A stretch of DNA of 12,460 nt from Limiplasma sp964504385 (GTDB lineage Bacteria > Bacillota > Clostridia > Christensenellales > Aristaeellaceae), in the NCBI GenBank assembly GCA_964504385.1, contig CAZDEF010000072.1, positions 1-12,460 on the forward strand, written 5' to 3'. The position numbers and the translations under genes are program-made. Below the pieces are notes generated by a model. The model was not told the origin of the DNA. It did no database searches and saw only the letters and a program-made list of their open reading frames with translations. Below, piece by piece: positions 1-7,110 of the stretch (positions within the stretch are counted from its first letter, which is position 1; every line of letters starts with the position of its first letter).

Positions 1-49
1 CACTTGGCTCTCTCTTTTCTATTCCTTTTTGTTACCTATGTATTGTACC

Positions 50-373
50 TCAACAAAGCAAATCACTGTACATCACGCCATCCATCTTGACATAGCCATT
101 GGGATAGGATATGCTGCCTACGGAGCCATAGCTGGTTGTATCTGAGGGCAATTGGAGCCCAAGGCCCTGCAACCAGTTGTCGGTTCTTTTTTTGTTCGGG
201 TCAAGATACAGGATCTCACTTTTCTGGATCTGAACATCCAGCCTGTTATCTTTGCCATAGGCATTCTTAACAAGTTGTACATCAAGAATCTGCCCACCTT
301 TCTGTCGTTCGCGTAGCTCCAGCACAGCAATAACAGGTGCACCGTTTTCGTCATTAACGCTTCCGTACATCAC
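50..373 (-). pseudogene. Fragment of a phage/mobile-element protein (C-terminal nuclease-like domain), probably decayed
   Basis: A 107-codon reading frame from a GTG at 373 (a second candidate ATG follows directly) to a TGA at 50. The protein has a DENGAPVIAVLEL stretch near residues 8-20, a NAYGKDN motif near 37-43, ILYLDPNKKRTDNWL near 54-68, GLQLP near 72-76, and ends around SISYPNGYVKMDGVMYSDLL. From memory this pattern is typical of the C-terminal tail of large Firmicute phage or integrative-element proteins (MuF/PBECR-type, barnase-EndoU-ColicinE5/RelE-like fold), where it ends a much longer polypeptide. No Shine-Dalgarno sequence precedes the GTG, and an in-frame TAG lies two codons upstream (377-379), so I read it as the severed tail of a longer gene. 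Its lower GC content differs from the operon to its right. The family assignment is a recollection of motif style, not a search result. It might also be a short stand-alone toxin-like gene. Confidence 0.5.
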
Positions 374-430
374 GCTCTATTTCATCATATAGATGTGATA
401 AGCAGTGACTCTTGTAAATCAAACTGCACA

Positions 431-468
431 TCAAAAGCCACATTGTCATGAGACAAAGTGGCTTTTGA
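431..468 (-). terminator. Stem-loop terminator closing the operon
   Basis: An inverted repeat with an 11-bp outer stem (431-441 with 458-468), one A-A mismatch (442/457), a 5-bp inner stem (443-447 with 452-456) and a 4-base loop ATGA. The stem starts 10 bases after the stop codon of the Old Yellow Enzyme gene. On the minus strand the descending arm ends GTGGCTTTTGA, so the short U run is part of the stem and not a long free tail. The structure is symmetric enough to act in both directions. It marks the left end of the operon and separates it from the AT-richer phage-like fragment. Confidence 0.8.
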
Positions 469-478
469 ACAGGTACTC

Positions 479-1777
479 TTACTTCTTGTACACAGCAGAG
501 TCGCGCACGATGCAGCCGGCCGGCGTGCCAGAACGCAGCAGCACTGCGCAGCCGCCGCAGGCAATGCAGACCTTGCGGGGATCGATAGCACCGTTGGCGC
601 GCAGATCGCGCACAAAGTCCGGATAGGCAAAGGCCATGCGGCCAAAGCCTGCCATGGCGCAGCTTCCATTTTCCACCATGGCCGCCGCCAGATTCGGGCT
701 GAACTGGCGCGGATAAGTGAAGGCGGAGCCGATCACCGGCAGATCCGGAATCGCCTTTTGGATCTCGTCCTGGCCCTTCATCATGCGGGCCACGCCTTCC
801 AGCGGGTGCTCCTCCGGTACATAGTTGCCATGATCATAGGGACGGTTCACATGCGGATTCTTGTAGGGGTTGCCCATGGTCACATTGATGACCGGAATAT
901 GGAACTCTTCCTTCAGCTCTTTCAGCAGGCGGATCGGCTCCTGCAAATCAGGATTCATGCTGCCTTCGTGCACGCCGAAGCCGTAAGGATACGGGAAGCC
1001 ATCGTAAACGTTGATGCGGCTGGTGAGGAAGAACGAATCGCTGTGGACGTTGGCGCTGGCGGCACGGTAGGCATTCTTGATGAAACGCGTGCGATTCTCA
1101 TAGCTGCCGCCGTAGAGGCCCTCACGGGTAAATGCGCTCAGCGATTCACATATCAGGTAGCGGTGGCAGCTCTTGATATCCATGCCGTCAAAGCCGGCTT
1201 CCTGCGCCAAGACCGCCGCTCTGCCAAATGCTTCTTCATAGCGCTTCAGGTCATCATCTGTCAGGATGCGCTCTTTAGGCAGAGGAGTATCCTCCAGCGG
1301 CGGGCAATTGTACAGGATCATGGGTTCCGGATAGCCATGCGGCTTGGAATAGCGGCCGGAATTGGTAGCCTGCATGATCACGACCGGCTCGTATCCATTG
1401 GCCTTGAGGCAGGTTTCCTTCATCTGCTCCGTCAACCGTTTGAATGCATCCACGTTTTGCGGAGTGATCATCAGCTGGTGGGCGCTGGCACGGCCTTCCG
1501 GCACGGTGGCCACGGCCTCAAACCAAATCACCCCCGGGCCTCCATGAGAGAACCGCTCGTAGCGGCGGATGGTCAGCTCACCCGGCGCGCCATCTTCCGT
1601 GCCGTCCGTTCCCTCCATCGCCTGAAAGGCGATGCGGTTATCCACATGACGTCCCGCCAGCTCAAAGCCGTTGAACAGAGCCTTCGTATCGGCAGCCAAC
1701 CGTACTTCTACTCCAAGCTCCTGCGCGCGGTTTGCCATCTCTTCCAGTGTCTTGTAGTGAAAAGTCTCGTGTTGCAT
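479..1777 (-). CDS. Old Yellow Enzyme-type NADH:flavin oxidoreductase with C-terminal four-cysteine (Fe-S) motif
   Basis: A 432-residue FMN-dependent TIM-barrel enzyme of the 2,4-dienoyl-CoA reductase/Old Yellow Enzyme class; such enzymes typically reduce activated C=C bonds with hydride from FMN. The visible landmarks are QATNSGRYS (136-144), DIKSCHRYL with a His-x-Tyr pair (H205, Y207), the family signature YGGSYENRTRF (222-232), and a phosphate-binding GFGR turn near 377-380. The cysteines C404, C407, C410 and C422 (C-x2-C-x2-C-x11-C) probably bind a 4Fe-4S cluster as in dienoyl-CoA reductase, though the spacing between the second and third is one residue shorter than in the E. coli enzyme. 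The protein ends ten residues after the last cysteine, so the C-terminal FAD/NAD(P)H domain of the full-length reductases is absent and electrons must come from elsewhere. The ATG at 1777 is preceded by GGAGG with good spacing. It is the last gene of the operon, 14 bases after its neighbour. The substrate is unknown. Confidence 0.9.
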   Translation of the reverse strand: MQHETFHYKTLEEMANRAQELGVEVRLAADTKALFNGFELAGRHVDNRIAFQAMEGTDGTEDGAPGELTIRRYERFSHGGPGVIWFEAVATVPEGRASAHQLMITPQNVDAFKRLTEQMKETCLKANGYEPVVIMQATNSGRYSKPHGYPEPMILYNCPPLEDTPLPKERILTDDDLKRYEEAFGRAAVLAQEAGFDGMDIKSCHRYLICESLSAFTREGLYGGSYENRTRFIKNAYRAASANVHSDSFFLTSRINVYDGFPYPYGFGVHEGSMNPDLQEPIRLLKELKEEFHIPVINVTMGNPYKNPHVNRPYDHGNYVPEEHPLEGVARMMKGQDEIQKAIPDLPVIGSAFTYPRQFSPNLAAAMVENGSCAMAGFGRMAFAYPDFVRDLRANGAIDPRKVCIACGGCAVLLRSGTPAGCIVRDSAVYKK

Positions 1778-1791
1778 GTTGTTTTCCTCCG

Positions 1792-3099
1792 TCAGAACCG
1801 ACCGTTGGCCACGTTTTCATAATGGCGCAGGGGTTCGAAAATATTGGCAGATTTCTCGTAGAAGCCGCCGCTCAGTTCCACGCTGCCGCCTTGCATCCGC
1901 GTCCACGGCGCGCTTGGATCCGGCAGTGCTTCGCGCATCGTATCCCAATGACAGTAGTTTTGCCAGCCGTTGCTCTCCATTACGGGCAGCTTCAGACCCG
2001 GCAGACAATTCAAACGGGAAGCAAAGCACTTGTTCACATCGGCCTGCAGCGGACCCACGGTAAGATCGGCACAGAAGAAAGCCGCGTTCGCCTTGCCTGC
2101 TTCCTCGATCATGCGGAACGTAACGGACATGGTTTTGGCGATCGGCTTCAATGCGATGGCGCGGTAGCCCAGCGCAAGGCGCTGCCGCACGTCCTCGGGA
2201 GAATGCGCACTTTCATCCGCCGCCACCATGACAGGCAGATCGCCCACATAGCTCAGGTTCGTTTCTTCCAACGGTTCCTCCAGCACGACCGTGCGCTCCA
2301 GTGCGCCTACCTTCCGGGCATGCTCCAGCAGGCGCTGTACGCGCTCCACCGAGTCGTACCGGCCATTGCAGTCAAAATAGTAGGCGAGGTGGCCGTTATC
2401 CGTCCACGGCGTGACGATATCGCGCACCGCTTCGTGGATCTCAGTGATGCGCTGCATATCCCATGCGAGCATCTTGTCCTGATCTCCATCCTTTTCCGGA
2501 TCGGAGCCCAGCTTGATTTTCAGGAAGAAATAGCCTTCCTCCGCCAAGGCCCGGGCCTCCCCGGCGGATACGCCATAGGAAACGAGGGGTATGATCTGCA
2601 GCCGTTCATACTGCTGGGATAGCCACGGCTTGGCCGCAGCTGGCACCACACTGTCAAACCCATGATGACCTGTTTTGCGCTCATAGAGCTGCCACAGCGC
2701 CATATCTACCGGCACCAATGCGTTGAGCACAAAGGTGGTGCGCATGTCTTCCCTGCGCGTTACGGCTCGGCCATAGCGCAGGCATTCCGGCAGGATGGCA
2801 TCCAGCGCTTCAAAGGGCGTAGCAAAGCTGCGCCCTTCCAGCAGCCGCGCAGCGTAATCCGTGACCGCATACATCATGCTGGCGCCTGCAGCGGGCGATC
2901 CGGAGGCAAACACGGCTGCATCCGACCACAGCACATTCTGACAGCCGATGCCTGTGCCGGTCGTGCCATCCGCATCCGTGACAGTGCAGACGCACTGCCA
3001 AATCTCCGTCAGCGCGCCGCCCTTGAAGCCAAAGGGATGCATCAGCGGTTCCCTTTCGAAGTTCGTTTGCACTTTAGAAAGGTTCAGCAAGGATCCCAC
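1792..3099 (-). CDS. Mandelate racemase/muconate-lactonizing enzyme family protein (enolase superfamily)
   Basis: A 435-residue enolase-superfamily enzyme. These abstract a proton alpha to a carboxylate and stabilise the enolate on Mg2+, giving epimerisation, dehydration or cycloisomerisation. An N-terminal capping domain carries HPFGFKGG (21-28). The barrel has a KxK base motif in FLKIKLG (K194, K196), metal ligands in FDCNGRY (D243), VLEEPLEE (E274 or E275) and AADES (D295), and an opposite-face lysine in ALKPIAK (K318). Lysines on both faces are the arrangement of the muconate-lactonizing/dipeptide-epimerase subgroup, not that of the His-Asp acid-sugar dehydratases. The start is uncertain. 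The GTG at 3099 has AAGGA almost touching it, a TTG at 3090 has that AAGGA at 10-base spacing, and an ATG at 3042 has AAAGGG at 8-base spacing but would cut off the conserved first strand before HPFGFKGG. It follows the flavoprotein gene by about 29 bases. Substrate unknown. Confidence 0.87.
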   Translation of the reverse strand: MGSLLNLSKVQTNFEREPLMHPFGFKGGALTEIWQCVCTVTDADGTTGTGIGCQNVLWSDAAVFASGSPAAGASMMYAVTDYAARLLEGRSFATPFEALDAILPECLRYGRAVTRREDMRTTFVLNALVPVDMALWQLYERKTGHHGFDSVVPAAAKPWLSQQYERLQIIPLVSYGVSAGEARALAEEGYFFLKIKLGSDPEKDGDQDKMLAWDMQRITEIHEAVRDIVTPWTDNGHLAYYFDCNGRYDSVERVQRLLEHARKVGALERTVVLEEPLEETNLSYVGDLPVMVAADESAHSPEDVRQRLALGYRAIALKPIAKTMSVTFRMIEEAGKANAAFFCADLTVGPLQADVNKCFASRLNCLPGLKLPVMESNGWQNYCHWDTMREALPDPSAPWTRMQGGSVELSGGFYEKSANIFEPLRHYENVANGRF

Positions 3100-3128
3100 T
3101 TCCTTATTTTGATTCAGCGCAAAACGTA

Positions 3129-5072
3129 TTAGCCGTTTCCGCTCTCACGCCATTCCCGCCACACGTTTTCAAACGTATCGTCGGTCTGCGGAATGGGGTG
3201 CACGTCGCGCCAGCTCGCCTTCGGCCCTTCGGGCGTATACACCACTTCCTGCACGCGTGCAGAGAAGCAATCGCCATCCAGCACCATGCGGCAGGTTTCC
3301 GGTAAGCTCTGCAAACCCAATTGGCCGTGTTCGTCCGTATACAGCGACGAACCGCGGCTTCCGCCGCCCTGACTGCTGTAATCCATCATAGCATACAGAT
3401 ACATCTGCTGCGTCACCAGCACATCGCGGTACAGATACAACTTTTCAGCCTCTGTGCAAGAGGAGATAGTGATTTCTTCTTCAAGATGGATCAGCTTTTC
3501 GCGGACGCTCTGGTACAGCGCGGCGATCGCCTCACGGTCGCGCACGGCAGCGCCTACACGGCTCATTTCCTTCATCACGTTGCCCAGCGCTTCTGGCAGA
3601 TTGCTCTGCGGTGCCCGAAGTTTTTCGGGCAGCTCGATCAGCTTGATCATACGTTCCTGCTCGCACAGCGGCAGATCCTGCGGCTGGCCGGGCGAAACCA
3701 GATGATGAGCAATGTAACTGGCTGCGCGCTCGGAACCTACCTGACCGGCATTCAGCGCGCTGCCGCCCGGACGGTACACACCGTGGCTGCCTGCTGCTTC
3801 GCCGCACACGAACAGTCCCGGCACGGTGCTTTGCCACCAGCCGTCAATAGCCAAGCCACCGTTGTTATGCTGCGAACACAAAGCGAGCTCCAGCATCTCC
3901 GTTGCAAGATCCACCCCTTTGCTGCGATAGAATTCAACAGCAGGAGCGTTCATGTGCATCAGGCGGTCAATGGGCTTACCGAACAGCGCGCCTGTTTTAG
4001 ATAGGTACTCGTGGGCTTCTTCGCCAAGCGCATCAAAGGAAAAGGCTGCGCCCAAGGGATTCTCGCGGAAGTCCAAAAAGATCCGGCGGCCTTTTACCTT
4101 GCTTTCGGTATAGACGATCAGGTCGATCAGGGACGAACCATTCAGAGCCTTGCGCACATCGAACGGCCACTGGTAGCCTTTGAGGAAAACAAGATCAAGG
4201 ATACCACCCGCATCTTCCAGATAGTCCGGCAGGAATTCGCGCGCGTCGTTCCCCTCCCGATCGGTGGAAATGAAGCGGGGAAGCACCTGCATATAAGTGC
4301 CGCTCACATTCCAGCGCGGAGCGATGGAGGCCAGACCGTACTGCCATTCTGTCAGGTTCTTGCCAGCCGCGCCCGCCTCAAAGGCCGCGCCGCTCATGCC
4401 GTGGTGCAGGCTGGGATAGCAGCTGTCCATATAAATGCCCGCCGGGCCGCCTGTGGCATAGACGATCTGCCCAGCCAGCAGCAGCTCGTACTGATTTGTA
4501 TCGGTGCACAGGCAAAGCAGACCCGCCGCCCGTTCGTCGCTACCGCGCAGAATGGCAATGACCATATGATGATCCAAGATCGGGATCTGCTTGGCCATCA
4601 CGGAGCGCTCCAGCGCCTCAGTCATCTGCTTGCTCGTGAGCGGCCCCACAGACGTCGCCCTCGTTCGGGGATCATGATCCGTCTTGTAGCCTACATATTC
4701 ACCATATCGGTTGCGCGGAAAAGGCACGCCCAAATCGCACAGATGCAGGAAGCATCCAGCCGAGAGGGCGGCTTCGCACAGCGCGTGCTCGCCGTCCATG
4801 CACTGCCCCGCAAAATAGGTTTCCGCCATGGCGCGCACGCTGTCCGGCTCATCGCCGGAAAGAGTCAGCTTGTAGTAGGTCTGCTTGTCTGAACCGGTGT
4901 TGCGCGATGTGCCCGCCAGCCGGTCATCCGTCACAATGGCGATATCGCGCACGCCATACTGATACAGCCGATCCGCAGCATTGTAACCGGCACAGCCGGT
5001 GCCCACCACCAGCACATCCAGCCGACGCACCGGCAAAATGCGTCCATTCAGGTTCATGGTTGTGTTTTCCAT
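3129..5072 (-). CDS. FAD-dependent oxidoreductase, fumarate reductase/succinate dehydrogenase flavoprotein-like
   Basis: A 647-residue flavoprotein with the overall plan of the FrdA/SdhA/L-aspartate oxidase family. An N-terminal Rossmann dinucleotide-binding motif, VVGTGCAG (22-29), leads into GTSRNTGSDKQTYYKL (54-69). YATGGPAG (205-212) is the second FAD contact. SQHNNGGLAIDG (400-411) sits where family members place an active-site His and the GG loop. The FAD-closing region PGLFVCGEAAGSHGVYRPGG follows (418-437), then GSALNAGQVGS. About 190 residues after 460 form a mostly helical C-terminal domain. There is no signal peptide, Tat motif, covalent-FMN domain or haem motif, so it is cytoplasmic and not a self-contained periplasmic respiratory reductase. 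The ATG at 5072 has GGAGAG ten bases upstream and starts 20 bases after the SDR stop. It likely catalyses a C-C dehydrogenation or C=C reduction on the pathway intermediate. The direction and electron partner are not shown by sequence. Confidence 0.87.
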   Translation of the reverse strand: MENTTMNLNGRILPVRRLDVLVVGTGCAGYNAADRLYQYGVRDIAIVTDDRLAGTSRNTGSDKQTYYKLTLSGDEPDSVRAMAETYFAGQCMDGEHALCEAALSAGCFLHLCDLGVPFPRNRYGEYVGYKTDHDPRTRATSVGPLTSKQMTEALERSVMAKQIPILDHHMVIAILRGSDERAAGLLCLCTDTNQYELLLAGQIVYATGGPAGIYMDSCYPSLHHGMSGAAFEAGAAGKNLTEWQYGLASIAPRWNVSGTYMQVLPRFISTDREGNDAREFLPDYLEDAGGILDLVFLKGYQWPFDVRKALNGSSLIDLIVYTESKVKGRRIFLDFRENPLGAAFSFDALGEEAHEYLSKTGALFGKPIDRLMHMNAPAVEFYRSKGVDLATEMLELALCSQHNNGGLAIDGWWQSTVPGLFVCGEAAGSHGVYRPGGSALNAGQVGSERAASYIAHHLVSPGQPQDLPLCEQERMIKLIELPEKLRAPQSNLPEALGNVMKEMSRVGAAVRDREAIAALYQSVREKLIHLEEEITISSCTEAEKLYLYRDVLVTQQMYLYAMMDYSSQGGGSRGSSLYTDEHGQLGLQSLPETCRMVLDGDCFSARVQEVVYTPEGPKASWRDVHPIPQTDDTFENVWREWRESGNG

Positions 5073-5092
5073 CTGATCGAAACTCTCCTGTC

Positions 5093-5863
5093 TCAGATCG
5101 TGCGGATATTCATGTAGCCGCCGTCCACATGGATGACCTGACCCGTGGTATAGGTCATCTTTCCATCCGTGAAAAGCGCCACCACATTGGCCACATCTTC
5201 CGGAGTGCCCCAGCGGTGAATGGGAAATTCCGTTCCTTGCAGAAGCCGATCGTACTTCTCCTGCACAGTTGCCGTCATATCGGTCTTGATCACACCGGGC
5301 TGCACTTCGTATACAAAGATGCTCTCGCTGGCCAGACGGTCTGCAAACAGGCGGGTGAGCATGCTCACGCCAGCCTTGCTGATGCAGTATTCCGGACGGT
5401 TGGGCGAAGAAACGAACTGCGAGAAGCTGGAAATATTGACGATGACGGAACGAATGCCGTCCTCGCGCACCGGCTGTTTGAGCATCTCGTTAACGACCGT
5501 CTGCGTCATGAACATAGTGCCCTTGACATTCACACCCACCACAAAATCGAAGGATTCTTCGGTGGCGCTCAGCAGATCCTGCCGCACGCGGGGCGCAACG
5601 CCCGCGTTGTTCACAAGCACATCAATGCGGCCATAGCGGCGCAGGATCTCTGCGACAAACGCTTTGCGGTCCTCCTCGCTGGTGGTGCTTCCCTGATAGT
5701 AGTAGATCTCCCCCAAAGCCCGAAGCGCATCAAGATGATCCGCCACTTTGTCCTCCGGGATCAGATCGAGAATGCATACCTTATACTCCAACTGCAATAG
5801 CTTTGCAGCGATGGCATGGCCGATGCCGCGGCTGCCGCCGGTCACGATCGCGACTTTTGTCAT
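5093..5863 (-). CDS. Short-chain dehydrogenase/reductase (SDR), PRK12745/FabG-like
   Basis: A 256-residue classical SDR that interconverts a secondary alcohol and a ketone using NAD(P)H. The cofactor motif TGGSRGIG is at 8-15, NNAG at 85-88, and a structural Asn at N112 in GVNVKG. The catalytic Ser is S146 (NISSFS), and Tyr-Lys are Y159 and K163 in EYCISK. The C-terminus shows PGVIKTDMT (near 189-197) and TGQVIHVDGGY, typical of FabG-like members. An acidic residue at the end of the second strand (CILDLIP, D33) suggests NAD(H) preference. Automatic pipelines would likely call this 3-oxoacyl-ACP reductase, but no fatty-acid genes are near, and context points to oxidation of a hydroxyl on the operon's substrate. 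The ATG at 5863 has AGGGAGA seven bases upstream. It is 30 bases after the Gfo/Idh gene and 20 before the flavoprotein gene. Confidence 0.92.
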   Translation of the reverse strand: MTKVAIVTGGSRGIGHAIAAKLLQLEYKVCILDLIPEDKVADHLDALRALGEIYYYQGSTTSEEDRKAFVAEILRRYGRIDVLVNNAGVAPRVRQDLLSATEESFDFVVGVNVKGTMFMTQTVVNEMLKQPVREDGIRSVIVNISSFSQFVSSPNRPEYCISKAGVSMLTRLFADRLASESIFVYEVQPGVIKTDMTATVQEKYDRLLQGTEFPIHRWGTPEDVANVVALFTDGKMTYTTGQVIHVDGGYMNIRTI

Positions 5864-5893
5864 GGATAGGTCTCCCTTTCTGTTTCATTTGCC

Positions 5894-7051
5894 TTACAAC
5901 GTCACGCTGTGATGCTCCTGAGCAGCGCGGTAGGCGGCATAGATCACACGGATGCTATCCCGCGCCAGCTGAAAACCGGATTCCGGTTCTTCACCGCTCA
6001 GCAGGCAGGAGAGGAAATTGCGCAGTTCACCCAGATAGCCGCGCATGATATTTTCTTCGAGAAATACGGACTGCCATCCTGCTTTCTGACCCAACTTTTC
6101 GGTCAGATAGATCTCGTCGAGGTGCTCGTCATTCTCGTTGTAGATCATCATTGCGTTATTAGGCGCGATATTGCATTGGTAGTTGCCCTCGCCCGTGTAG
6201 ACCTCCATGTTGTTGCGGGTACCGCCCAGCGTGTTGTCGCTGGCCAGGATCTGCGCGATGCTGCCATCCGAGAAATTGATCAGCACATCAGCAAAATCCT
6301 CCACATCCACAGGACGGGCAGCGATATATTTGTGCTCCTCGCCCTGCAGCATGTCGCTCAAGCGGCCGGTGACAGCCGTAACGGATACGGGGCGAATCTC
6401 CTCACCGCGCGCCTTGGCTTCTACACTCTTCAAATACAGTGCAGCAGACAGCGGGTGACAGCCCTGACGGATCAGCGCGCCGCCGCCGTTGAGCTTCCAG
6501 TAGGGGGCATGTGCAGCATGAGAACCGCTGTGGGATTCTTCGCCCTTGATGAGCAGGATTTTGCTCTTTTTCTTTTTGAGCAGCTCGGCGCATTTGCGCA
6601 CCGAGGGGGCATACACATAGTTTTCTGCATAGAAGAACCGCTTGCCGGTGCGTTCCATGGCCGCTTGGATCCTGTCGAGCGATTCATTGGCTTTTTCGTA
6701 CATTTCTGCACAGGGTACCGGCTGGCCGTCTTCACGCACAGCGGGGTCAAAGAAACCGGTCAGCGGCTTTTCGCAAATCACATGCTTGCCAGCTTCCATC
6801 GCCTGCACGATCATCGGCTCATGCAGGGCCGGGGGCGTGATGATATCCACAAGGTCGATATCGGGATCTGCCAGCATTTCTGCCAGATCGCCATAGGTGC
6901 GGGCAATCCCCCACGCATCCGCGGTCTCCCGCAGGTTTGCATCCTTGGAGCAGATGGCCAGTACTTCCACATCCTTCATGCCAAGCTGACGATAGGAATC
7001 CATATGCAGTTCAGCCGCAAAACCCGAGCCGACAATACCAATGTTCACCAT
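5894..7051 (-). CDS. Gfo/Idh/MocA family NAD(P)-dependent oxidoreductase
   Basis: A 385-residue member of the glucose-fructose oxidoreductase/inositol dehydrogenase family, which oxidises a hydroxyl of a sugar, cyclitol or related polyol, often at carbon 3. The N-terminal Rossmann domain starts with IGIVGSGFAAELH (4-16). DIITPPALHEP lies near 69-79, and the family Glu-Lys-Pro with the catalytic Lys is CEKPL (K95). An insertion of about 20 residues follows EKP (98-118). The C-terminal barrel carries GGGALIRQGCHPLSAAL (189-205), where many relatives have GG-x-L-x-D-x-G-x-H; here the Asp is replaced by Arg (R195) but H199 is kept. Subfamily chemistry may therefore differ from inositol dehydrogenase. 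The ATG at 7051 has a perfect AAGGAGG (7062-7068) at ten bases. It is the first of the five enzyme genes after the transporters. The substrate cannot be read from sequence. Confidence 0.92.
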   Translation of the reverse strand: MVNIGIVGSGFAAELHMDSYRQLGMKDVEVLAICSKDANLRETADAWGIARTYGDLAEMLADPDIDLVDIITPPALHEPMIVQAMEAGKHVICEKPLTGFFDPAVREDGQPVPCAEMYEKANESLDRIQAAMERTGKRFFYAENYVYAPSVRKCAELLKKKKSKILLIKGEESHSGSHAAHAPYWKLNGGGALIRQGCHPLSAALYLKSVEAKARGEEIRPVSVTAVTGRLSDMLQGEEHKYIAARPVDVEDFADVLINFSDGSIAQILASDNTLGGTRNNMEVYTGEGNYQCNIAPNNAMMIYNENDEHLDEIYLTEKLGQKAGWQSVFLEENIMRGYLGELRNFLSCLLSGEEPESGFQLARDSIRVIYAAYRAAQEHHSVTL

Positions 7052-7061
7052 AAAATGGCAA

Positions 7062-7068
7062 CCTCCTT
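7062..7068 (-). promoter_or_regulatory. Ribosome binding site of the Gfo/Idh/MocA gene
   Basis: AAGGAGG on the minus strand, ten bases before the ATG at 7051. It is the best Shine-Dalgarno match in the operon and fixes this start. A TATAAT-like string sits directly upstream (7069-7074), but a promoter there would begin transcription at or inside this site, so I treat the region only as a ribosome site. Confidence 0.8.
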
Positions 7069-7110
7069 ATTATAGCGTTCACGCTCCCTCAAAGACGAGA
7101 AAGCGCCGTT

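Noticed and set aside
458..1822. Long plus-strand open frame (454 codons) opposite the Old Yellow Enzyme gene, and similar long plus-strand frames elsewhere.
   Set aside because: These are antisense shadows of GC-rich coding sequence: low-complexity His/Ala/Arg-rich translations, no domain motifs, no ribosome sites, while the minus-strand frames carry clear family motifs.
3091..3101. The 11-mer GGATCCCACTT at 3091-3101 recurs at 11616-11626, both just upstream of operon genes.
   Set aside because: In a sequence of about 12 kb, several 11-base repeats are expected by chance, and neither copy has symmetry or consistent distance to a start codon.
7069..7074. A perfect TATAAT on the minus strand just before the Gfo/Idh gene, suggesting an internal promoter.
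   Set aside because: The transcript would start at or within the ribosome site, and no TTGACA-like box lies 16-18 bases upstream.
7074..7085. Short palindrome AGCGT-GA-ACGCT in the MFS-Gfo/Idh gap as a possible operator.
   Set aside because: Arms are only 5 bp, there is no second copy, and no regulator gene is present in the window; too weak to call.
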